Source: Aquatica leii (lineage: Eukaryota > Arthropoda > Insecta > Coleoptera > Lampyridae). Taken from it: a DNA stretch of 64,000 nucleotides. The notes beneath the pieces are model-generated. The model was not told the DNA's origin. It saw only the letters and a list, made by a program, of their open reading frames with translations, and searched no databases. The stretch spans positions 6,908,001 to 6,972,000 of the forward strand of contig CM069435.1 of the NCBI GenBank assembly GCA_035610365.1, written 5' to 3'. Shown here piece after piece: positions 33,746-42,175 of this stretch (position 1 is its first letter; each line of letters opens with the position of its first letter). The translations under genes and the position numbers were made by a program.

Positions 33746-35133
33746 CACATCAGCGTAAAAAAAGACGCATATTTGAAGTAGTAATTTGCCCCTGTAGCAA
33801 TCATAAAGCAAAAATAGTAGTTTATTTAACGAGTTCCTGTGTAAACTAGACGCTTTTTTCCCAAGAGGGCATCTTTAAACTCAAGTGAAACGAGGGTTTA
33901 AAAATTCCTCGAGGCCCACAAAGTCTCAAAATCTTTCAAAATTAATTTGACGTTTATGTTGACAAGTGTGCCAAAACTGGCAAAAACGGTTTACAATAGC
34001 GAAAAATTAAAATTTATGATAGTTAAGAACAATAAACTTTTTTGTTTCATTAACAGTTACTGGACGAAAGGTGGCATATTGAGAGTTTTTAGTCTTAGGT
34101 CTGTTTGTCATGGTTAAAGCGTTTCCATAACTATTTGTGCACAAATTCTATTATGTTTTCCGAAAACAGATATTCTAATTTTTTTTGTGGGCTAGTACTG
34201 GATTTTATAGCTATCTTTAAGCAATTCGAGGTTTTATCAAAATTAAAGTTTCTGCAGTTGTATGCTCCCACTTGAAATCGTTTTCTTCTAGAAGATTTTC
34301 AAGTAAATTTTGTAGAGCGATGTCTTAACTCAAATGTTTAAGATGCTCTGAAGCTTGTTCCGTAATGCATTGTTCCAATCTTCACCGATATCTTGACGCA
34401 TCTTCTCCAAGATTTTGTAAAGTGCTTTTTGCTAGCGCAACACTTTTAACTTGGAGTGAGGTCCCTTGTGTACCATTTTAGTCTTGCACTTTTTGGGTGC
34501 TTTTAACGAATGCAACGTTAATTTCTCTGTATGGGACATTTCGCTTTCAGTTAATTCTGTGGTAGAATCAAAATCACTTAGAACGCAATCTTTGTCTGAT
34601 CTATGCTTTCCAGTTGAATCGGCAAAAGGGTCTGCATCGTGTTCATCTGCTAATATTTCTCCATAGAAATCACGTAACCGCTTTTGGTCTCTTTATAAAA
34701 ATCGTTCATATTAACATATTTCTTCATCTATGTACGATATATCAATAAAATTTTTACTGAATAACTGTATAAGTATTTCTTTACTTACGATTTCTAGAAA
34801 AATTGCAGTGATAAATTTTACACAACACGTACTTTGCAAGAATGAGGATAGATACACTGTAATTAGCAATTCCTACTGAAAATTTAGTACGTTGTTGTTG
34901 TATGTGGGAAGAGGAAAACGTGATTGTGAGTAGTGGAGGGCGTAAATTGCACTGGAGTGGCACTAGAGTGCATTTACTTATTTGTGATATGACACTGTGT
35001 CTTAAATTATGTTATTCATTGCGAAACGTTTAACGTTTGGTCAAAACAAAATTTTATTGAGACGCCGATAGACGTTGGGTCGTACTATAACATTCAGAAA
35101 TGACGCTGCGTAACGCCACTGTCCCTCAACGTG
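33746..35133 (-). other. Eroded N-terminal region of piggyBac 2 and flank
   Basis: On the minus strand near 34,600-34,400 fragments such as DSTTELTESEMSHTEKL and CKTKMVHKGPHSKLKVL can be read in broken frames. They are acidic then basic, as expected before a piggyBac core. The rest is AT-rich and undefined. Confidence 0.35.
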
Positions 35134-35264
35134 TTAAACGGAAATTGAGGCTTGTAATTGAAAAAGTGAGACCTACGAGGAGTGACATCTAACGAGAAAA
35201 ATACTGCATCTAGGTATTTTAAACATGCAGAAAAATGCATCTGGCAAAAATCACTGGCATTAAT

Positions 35265-35268
35265 TTAT
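35265..35268. repeat. Candidate Gypsy 1 target duplication, left (TTAT)
   Basis: TTAT here and at 42172-42175 flank the Gypsy element. Four bp is right for Gypsy, but the word is common in AT-rich DNA. Confidence 0.4.
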
Positions 35269-35710
35269 TGTAACGTTTTTTATCAAAACTAATTTATTTG
35301 AACTAAAAATATGTATACACCTTTAAACTAACCAAACTAATTAAATCTAAGGAAATTTAATGAAAACACTTACACTATAATTTATGTATAACACTATCAC
35401 TTACACGAAGATAAGTCCGCGGATAACTATTTAACAATTATTGTTTGATTACACTAAAGTCACGTACAAGGTTATACACCGTAGATTTTATTCACACGCG
35501 TTAACTACTTATTTATTTAGACTTTAATAATCTTCTTAACACCGCTGTCTTCGAATTACGAGAAATAACTGACCTAAGATTTGTTTGTACTGTATTTATA
35601 CGTTTCTGCAAACATTCGAGAAGCCTCTACATTCTTTCGTGAACGTTCTAGACGTGGATAAAAAGTACGGGACCGTTCTCAAAATTTACAAAAACCTCGC
35701 GAATGTTTTA
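35269..35710 (-). repeat. Gypsy 1 3' LTR
   Basis: Starts TGTAACG on the plus strand. On the minus strand it follows a purine tract (AAGAAGGGGACAG) and begins TAAAACATTCGC. The segment 35,628-35,710 (ATTCTTTCGTGAACGTTCTA, GTGGATAAAAAGTACGGG, GCGAATGTTTTA) recurs at 42,090-42,171. A TATA-like TATAAATACAGT lies at about 35,590 on the minus strand. About 442 bp. Confidence 0.6.
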
Positions 35711-35835
35711 CTGTCCCCTTCTTAAGACTGTTCTACACCAGAACAAGAATCTGGAAGCGACAGCGGTAGAATGGATCGTCGCGATAGCGGCAGCTCTCTT
35801 CATTTCGGCAACTTCCTTGACCATAAAAGTAACAA

Positions 35836-36239
35836 TCAATGGACTTTTTCTGACATTTGAACACCTGTTCCTCGGAAGACGACCTTCAACATGTTTCGAA
35901 CTGTCCTCCAATTCAGTTGATCTAAGTCACAACCAAGCTTGGGTACTGCCAATTTCTTAACATGGTGCAACTCTATTTCTCTTTTGAGATTCCATAATGT
36001 TCGCCAGAGATCTTCGTATAACGGCTTGCTACGTGAGTATTTCTTGGTGACCAGATAGAAAACGAAGCGTCTGTCACCGCGTAGTCTTAAAACTTTTCCG
36101 ACTGCTGATTGCTGTCTTTGTACTTTATCTAACTGCCCAAACTTTTTTTTAAATACGACTGCAACCCCTCTGGACATATCAGGATCCTCGCTCACGCAAT
36201 GTGCGATGGCGTAATCTTTTTGTGTTTGGAACAGATCTT
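35836..36239 (-). CDS. TARG1/OARD1-like macro domain at the end of Gypsy 1 pol
   Basis: The open segment directly follows the integrase stop (one TAA at 36,241) in the same frame and has no good ATG of its own, so it was most likely the C-terminal domain of Pol. Conserved macro signatures: QDLFQTQKDYAIAHCVSEDP, then DMSRGVAVVFKKKFGQ (the A-H-C-x-SED-x-x-M-x-x-GIA-x-x-FKKKFG loop of the TARG1/OARD1 subgroup), GDRRFVFYLVTKK (strand plus the catalytic-type Lys), SKPLYEDLWRTL, and KLAVPKLGCDLDQLNW (the GC-x-LD-x-L-x-W loop with the catalytic-type Asp). It is about 135 residues, full domain length. TARG1 binds ADP-ribose and removes it from acidic side chains. Here it would act on ADP-ribosylated host or element proteins. 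It ends 125 bp before the 3' LTR. Confidence 0.8.
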
Positions 36240-36240
36240 G

Positions 36241-37450
36241 TTATTCCTCGGTGGTAACTCGGAACCTAGCTTTCTCAGAACCTCCGTATAAGTTCATAAA
36301 CTTCTTGAACTTTATTCCTTCGATTTGATTCCTGGTTCTGCTGCTTATTACTCTGTTTCGGGCCTGAACTTGAGTATTGCGGTGGACCACTGTTAGCTTG
36401 CCTCTGAGTGGTTTTCGGATGCGATATCTAACGTCATTAATACGCTGCACGACTTCAGAAGGGCCCTCCCATTGCTTTTGCAGCTTTGGCGACAAATCAC
36501 GTCTCCTTTGGGGATTATACAACCAGACCATGTCGCCAGATTGTGCCTTGACGTCATATCTAGTCTTCATACTGTCACTGGCAATTTGTATGCTTTTACG
36601 GACCTCCTCATGTACTTCGTCTAGCCTCTTGGTCAGTTCGCTGACGTAATCTTCTCCAGCAACTTCTTCTTCCGGTTTTCGTCCAAATTGGAGGTCGCAT
36701 GGCAGTCGTATTTTGCGACCGAACGTCACACACGATGGTGTTGGGTCTGTGTTTTCGTGAACGGATGATCGATATGCCATTAGGAAAAAGTGTAAGTACT
36801 GATCCCAGTCTCTTTGGTGTTCGGACACTACTTTGGCTAAGTACTTGCCTATTGTTCGATTCATCCGCTCAACCATGCCATCAGATTGAGGATGTAGAGG
36901 CGTCGTCCTAGTTTACTTAATTTCCAACAGTAGGCAAACATCTTGAAACAGCCCAGACTCAAAATTGCGGCCGTGATCGGAGTGTAATTCCAATGGAACT
37001 CCAAACCGGCAGAAAAACTCTTTTACTAATACGTCTGCGACTGTAGTTGCCTCTTGATTGGGTATGGCGTAAGCCTCCGTCCATTTTGTGAAATAATTCA
37101 TCGCCACCAGGATGTGTTTATTTCTCTAATCGGATTCTGGAAACGGCCCTGCGATGTCAATCGCTACTCTTTTCAAAGGGTTTCCTACGTTGTATTCCTT
37201 CATGGGTGCTTTGCGATTTCTCGCTGGACCATTTCCTGCTGCGCAGACCGTGTATTTACGGCACCATTTTATGACGTCCTTTTTGCAGTTCACCCAGTAG
37301 AATCGTTCTCGAACTTTTCTTAATGTCTTCTTAATGCCAAGTATCCTCCTGATGTACCATCGTGGAGATGCTTCAACACTTCTGACACCCGGCTACCAAA
37401 TGTAGTCTGCTTTCCGTGCCCTCAAGACTTTGCTTAAGAAGACCGTCTTC
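36241..37450 (-). pseudogene. Gypsy 1 integrase
   Basis: DNA strand-transfer enzyme. 36,876-36,241 is open for 211 codons: MVERMNRTIGKYLAK (with the catalytic Glu), FFLMAYRSSVHENTDPTPSC, LPCDLQFGRKPEEEV, KTRYDVKAQSGDMVWLYNPQ (start of the chromatin-contacting C-terminal fold), PKLQKQWEGPSEVVQRINDV and KLTVVHRN. The core upstream (37,107-36,913) reads MAMNYFTKWTEAYAIPNQEA, where the first catalytic Asp is Asn, and LHSDHGRNFES with the second Asp. The HHCC finger region lies at about 37,390-37,250 and is frameshifted. A stop (TAA) falls between the core and the Glu helix at about 36,913. Confidence 0.85.
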
Positions 37451-37640
37451 TACTATCAAAGAGTCCCACTGCGCCCAGTACGCTTTAATGTTTCTGCCCA
37501 AAGCACTCACTTCCTCCCAGGTTCGATGGACTTGACGACTGCTCCTTCCTAGTTACGCAATAATTCCTTTCTGGCCTGGACAAAACTTTGCTAAAATACG
37601 CGTTTTTTTTGTTCATTTTGAATTTGCGAAAGGACCGCGC

Positions 37641-38582
37641 CTATGGCCAAATTGCTTGCGTCGGTATCCAAAACAAATTAGTGTCTAGGGTCTGTTTTAG
37701 TTTATGTAAAGAATTTTCGCAGTCTTTATTCCCTCTAAATTCTGCTCTTTCTTCCGTCAATTTTGTCAAAGTTTTGGCAATATTAGTAAATCCGGGTACA
37801 AATCGTCTATAATAGATGCACAACCCAAAGAAACTTGACCATGCTTGCACTGCTCGAATTTTGTCTGGGTCAGCCTTTACTCCATCTTTAGATACGACGT
37901 GGCCAAGGTTTTGCACTTAATTCTTAAATACGTGGCACTTCTTTGGGTTAGTTTGAGATTAGCCCCACGTTTCCAAGTTGTTCAAGTGTTCTTCAAACGA
38001 CCTTCCAACCACGATCACGTTGTCCAGGTAAACCAAGCATGTCTTCCAAGACAATCAGCGCAAGATGGTCTCCATCAAATGCTCGAACGTTGCAGGAGCG
38101 TTACACAGGCGGAAGGCCATCACAGTGAACTGTCACAAACCAATTCCAATCGTAAAAGCTGGTTTTTTCACGATCCTTACGTTCCAATTCTACCTGCCAG
38201 TAACCACTCTTTAAATCTAACGTGGAAAACCACTGGAATCTTGACAGGGTGTTTAACGTATCGTCAATTCAGGGTAAAAGGTAACTGTCCTTTTTGGTCA
38301 CGTCGTTTAACTGTCCATAGTCTACGCAAAACCTCGTTGATCTGTCCTTCTTCTTTACGAGTACCACTGGGCATGCCTATGGCTACTTGAAGGTTCAATC
38401 ACGCCTTCTCTCTTCATATCCGTAATTATTTGTTCGGCTTCCTCTCTTTTCGCCAAAGGAAATCTGCGTAAATGTTGTCGGATTTGCCGAGCGTCTCCGG
38501 TATTAATTTTATGTTTCACCACGTTAGTTCTTTTTTTGGAACCACTCTCCAGCGCGAACACATCTTGATACTCTTGGATCAA
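37641..38582 (-). pseudogene. Gypsy 1 reverse transcriptase and RNase H start
   Basis: Starts with IQEYQDVFALESGSKKRTNV, INTGDARQIRQHLRRFPLAK and IITDMKREGVIEPSSS, the standard Gypsy RT fingers. The palm (38,350-38,030) is broken into frames. The active-site box reads YLDNVIVVG at about 38,030, so the second Asp is Asn, followed by FEEHLNNLETWG. The thumb and tether give LGHVVSKDGVKADPDKIRAV (37,916 onward), FFGLCIYYRRFVPGFTNIAK and LTEERAEFRG. Large plus-strand frames at 37,845-38,390 and 37,054-37,323 are antisense shadows of this region. Not functional. Confidence 0.85.
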
Positions 38583-38868
38583 TACTTTAACTTTAGCCAG
38601 CTGGTCTTGGCTGAGGTTTTGGCATTTGGTGGTAAGAATGTCTAATAAACATTGTCGTTAGACTTCTCGCATCCTACAATTTGAGATACTGGCGTGCATT
38701 GGCCTACCACGGTCTTCCTTTTCAACGTTATAGAATCTGAGTTGATGTTTAAGATCCTTACTGGCATCTTGTTTTTTGACTCGTACTAAAGTTTTGCCAA
38801 CGAGTAGTCCCTTTTCAACTAAGCCGCCCTTCATTGGTTCAATCGCGCGTAAGTAGCCTTCCCCACTT

Positions 38869-39200
38869 TCAGTCTTCGCAGGCAGTCATGTCTTCACTCA
38901 ATAAGACTCGCACGCCTGTCTTCTCTGACAAATGAAAAGGGATTTTTTTATTGTCGATATTCAGGACATTGTTCTTTGTATCCAAATGGAACCCATACTT
39001 CTTTATAACGTCCATTCCCAGAATAGCTTTTTCCGTGATGTCGGCTACCAGTACTTGATGGTCGAGTACTCCATTTCCCAAACCAATGGTTACTTTGACT
39101 TGTCCGTGGGTAGGTATTTCTTGACCCGTCGCCGTTCGAAGTCGTACTGTTACTGGTTCCATTGATCTTGACATCGAGATAGATGCTATGCAATTGCTCT
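38869..39200 (-). pseudogene. Gypsy 1 aspartic protease, active site missing
   Basis: The N-terminal strand (MASPIEQLHSIYLDVKINGT) is in one frame, and the body (MEPVTVRLRTATGQEIPTHG, VKVTIGLGNGVLDHQVLVAD, AILGMDVIKKYGFHLD) is in another. The ILGMD-x-I-x-x-YGF motif is the typical end of Gypsy proteases. The D-T/S-G active-site segment that should lie between the two parts is absent, indicating a small deletion plus frameshift. Confidence 0.75.
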
Positions 39201-39239
39201 ATCGGCGATGCCATTTGAATTGTAATCTCCGGAGCTTGA

Positions 39240-39728
39240 CTAGATGAGATTAATTTTTGTCTCTTTCGGTCACCTCGTTGCAAATTTTCGAGCGCTCTTC
39301 TTGTCCTCTTCTTAGGTTTAGTACGATGCCGTCGTACGTGGCCTATTTCACCGCAGTTCAAAGTCGTCACTCCTCTTTCTCGAAGTATTCGTGGCGCTAT
39401 CTTCTCGATGCTTTCCAGTGTCTGCGCGTGTACTTCTGCGGTACAGCAAAGTTTATGACCGTCTCGTTGCGATGCCTATTTTGCTGCTTCAAACTCCAAA
39501 GCATGCACCAATGCGTCATCCAATGTCTTCGGTCGATCAAAACGGAGAGTCTGCTGTGTTTCGCTGTCTCGGAGGCCGTCTATAAAGGTTTGGATAGCCA
39601 ACTGCTCCAAGAAGGTATCTGGTGCTGTAGGATGCGCAAGCCGTGTTAATCTGGCGATATCAGCCTCACACTCTTGAAGTCTTTCGGCAGCTTTCTGAAC
39701 ACGACTTTTAATTTGAGCTTGACTCACT
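39240..39728 (-). pseudogene. Gypsy 1 gag C-terminal part with degenerate zinc knuckle
   Basis: 39,727-39,476 is open: RVQKAAERLQECEADIARLT, then FLEQLAIQTFIDGLRDSETQ and LDDALVHALEFEAAK, the retrotransposon Gag domain end. A stop follows, then in another frame TTLNCGEIGHVRRHRTKPKK, a CCHC knuckle in which two of four ligands (first and last Cys) are lost. It directly abuts the 1,559-bp insert. Confidence 0.8.
39725..39728. repeat. Target-site duplication of insert A, left (CACT)
   Basis: Matches 41288-41291. On the minus strand the gag reading continues from one side of the insert to the other. Confidence 0.75.
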
Positions 39729-41287
39729 TGTTACGTGTTCTAATCTGACTTACGGCACAAATATAATTAAGCAAAGGCTCCGATAGCTCTGTCAAGGTGA
39801 ACAGTTGGGTCGTGAGTGTTTTCAGACCAAATAGAGCAAAACTTATTAATAAAGAAATGGGCGCCACTATATTAACTTACCAATTGCTTACGATGTCCCA
39901 AGATAATAGCAAAATATAGAAATAACTAACAGACTCAAATTAAGCAAATACTGTTTCTTCACTTCCTCTTTAATGCACAAATAAATAAAGTAACGTACAT
40001 GGGCAGCTTTCTTGGCTGATAACATTCAATAATGCAAATGAAATAATATATATATACAATAAATTGACACATTAATAATTACAATATCTCTAGTAATAAT
40101 GAACTGATAAACTCCTTCGCTTAAATAGGTACTGATCTTGCGATCGTACTTACGAGAGATTACAGATATCCCTAAAGTATTTACGCTAACGCAAAATAAA
40201 ATCGTTGACAGTTTTCCCAAATTACTATGATATACCGATATCTACACAAGTCGCTTACCTTGATAATAAATAACCGAAGAGACGTCCTTCGAAGAGCTCA
40301 ACGAAGTGTCCGAATAATAATCTCAACTCTGAAAATAAATCAATCACAAATATTCGGAAATAACTGTTCTACCTTCGAGTCAAATTAAATGAACTGACAA
40401 AAAAATTTATTTAAGCGAAGTCGACTAACTGACGATAAACAAAATATATATCTTAAATAATACGTTACGATTTTACTTTATGAAAACATCTGAACTACCA
40501 AATCAAGAAATTATTGTCAAATTATTATAAACAATTAAGGATAACCTTCAACTAAGAATTAAATTATAATCAAATAAACCTGTCCAGTTATTGGTAACAA
40601 TTCCGTGTTTCGACGCGATATTCGGCGAAACGATAGGAAACAGCTTATCTTCGCTTTCCAGACGATGTAGCTGACAAAAATAACGCTACCAGATTTGGAT
40701 AAAATTTCCACTGCACCCAATTAATCCCACTAAAATATATACGATTCCATTCGAGGATGATTCACAGGAAAAAGAATTATCTTCCACAGATATGACGACG
40801 ATTCTCAAAATTTCTTTTTTTAAATCTGAACTTAATTGCTATAACAAAATACCCCAAATTAAAACTCAAATTTTCCCCATGGTATCCACACAATGTAAAA
40901 TAAAACTTAACTCACCTCGCCTAACGAGCTTTCCGACAAATACGTGCTACTGATTAGTTTCCCAATTAAAACCGTCAATTGACGAAAAATATCCCTGCCA
41001 GCATTTTCCAAATATGTAAACCAATCCAGAGGATATTTTATTTTCACCCAAATTACGAAGATCCGCTTAATAAATTGCGATAAAACACCAAAGTAAGATG
41101 GCTGAACAGGATCACACATAAGCACGTTTTTGTTGCACTTTTTGGAAAATTCAAATTGAATGAATTAACCAAAAATCAACGCTATTTTCGATTGCGCATG
41201 ACGAAAGATAAGCAATTTGAAATCCTTAACTTAATTTAAACCTTATACTAGAATTCAAAAGTTACACAAATTAATAGTAATGTTACA
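39729..41287. repeat. Solo-LTR-like insert A (1,559 bp)
   Basis: Bounded by TGTTACGTGTTC and AATGTTACA (TG...CA ends) and the 4-bp duplication CACT, and placed in the middle of Gypsy 1 gag. It has no coding frame above chance and no internal direct repeat was seen, so a long solo LTR is the simplest reading. A non-autonomous LTR element is the alternative. GGGCGCCA occurs about 130 bp from its left end, as in insert B. Confidence 0.65.
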
Positions 41288-42027
41288 CACTTGTTGAAGA
41301 TGAGCATCTCCATATCTCATTTTTAAACGTGTAATTAAGAGTTCGTAATTTTCTTGCAGGTGGTCAAGAACAGTAAAATTCCAAGCGCTTCTCCGCGTAA
41401 GGACACTATTAAAGACGTCGCTTTCTGCTTGTTGCTCCAACTATTAGCTGTATCCGCGGCTTCAAACTGCGTGTAGTAGGTTGACCATAAAACTTTACCA
41501 TCAAAATTCGGAGGTACAACTTTAAACTTGTGAGTGGTTTCGTCCCTATGGCGCATTATTAAATCTTTACTCGTGACGCTTCCTTCGCCGTGACAATTCA
41601 ATCGATGTATTCTTTCTTTAAGCAGTTTCATTCTGTCTTCTAGTTTGTCTTCTATTGCTTCCATTTTCTCACATATAGATTCGCAAATTTCTTCTTTTAA
41701 ATTTAACATATCTGTTTCCGTTTCCTCTTGCACAATTTGGATTTGATTTCCTACACTAACTTGTATTTGTGTCTCAATAGTCCTTATTTGATTTTCCATG
41801 CTTGCTCGTATTTCTTCTTTTAAACTTCTAGAATTTTTTTCCATTTTTTGCGAATTTTCGTAAAACTTTTTCTCCATTTTTCTAGAATTTTTCTCAATTT
41901 TTCTAGAATTTTCTTCCATTTTCTGAGAATGTTTGGGCAGTTTTCCTTGGATGTTTTTATTCATCGATTCGAGAATTTTAAATATTTTTGAATCCATTTT
42001 AACTGCTTGCAAACGCCTCACCGGCAT
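41288..42027 (-). pseudogene. Gypsy 1 gag N-terminal part
   Basis: The ATG at 42027 (MPVRRLQAVKMDSK; a second ATG ten codons on is also possible) opens 230 codons. Residues about 25-130 form a long predicted coiled coil with reiterated K-M-E-x-N-S-R units. Residues about 165-215 hold VPPNFDGKVLWSTYYTQFEA and KATSLIVSLRGEA, the capsid-like Gag core of 412/mdg1-type elements. A one-base shift at about 41,400 moves on to AWNFTVLDHLQENYELLITR and LKMRYGDAHLQQV, which stops at insert A. It forms virus-like particles in active relatives. Confidence 0.8.
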
Positions 42028-42171
42028 AAATTATATATAACACTAATAAAAAGTTTAAATACACTACTTTAACGAACTGAAATAGCTATGATTCTATATT
42101 CTTTCGTGAACGTTCTAGATGTGGATAAAAAGTACGGGAACGTTACAGACAAAAATTTTGCGAATGTTTTA
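42028..42171 (-). repeat. Gypsy 1 5' LTR remnant
   Basis: 42,090-42,171 matches 35,628-35,710 of the 3' LTR. A weaker match (TTATATATAACACTA) lies just before gag. Most of U3/R and the primer-binding site are deleted. It is followed by TTAT (42172-42175), the candidate target duplication. Confidence 0.6.
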
Positions 42172-42175
42172 TTAT

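Larger units (their letters stand above)
32619..35133 (-). mobile_element. piggyBac-family transposon 2, decayed
   Basis: The transposase C-terminal two thirds lie at 33,722-32,619. The N-terminal third (to about 34,750) is eroded but still acidic in part. At 35,112-35,133 the sequence reads inward from TTAA (35134-35137) as CACGTTGAGGGACAGTGGCG, which has the look of a piggyBac terminus (C-rich start directly after TTAA). This right boundary is tentative. No matching left terminus was found. Confidence 0.6.
35269..42171 (-). mobile_element. Ty3/Gypsy retrotransposon 1 with macro domain
   Basis: A 6.9-kb element in the order gag - zinc knuckle - protease - RT - RNase H-like - integrase - macro domain - LTR on the minus strand, resembling the 412/mdg1 type of Gypsy. 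Gag is interrupted by a 1,559-bp insert (39,729-41,287). The 5' LTR is reduced to about 80-140 recognisable bp. Frameshifts and stops appear in gag, protease and RT, while integrase and macro domain remain long open frames. Two catalytic Asp codons (RT and integrase) read Asn. Confidence 0.85.

Noticed and set aside
34466..34666. 66-codon plus-strand Ser-rich frame
   Set aside because: Antisense to the eroded piggyBac 2 N-terminal region.
37845..38390. 181-codon plus-strand frame
   Set aside because: Antisense shadow of Gypsy 1 reverse transcriptase, without any recognisable motif.
39257..39649. 130-codon Cys-rich plus-strand frame
   Set aside because: Antisense to Gypsy 1 gag/zinc-knuckle region.
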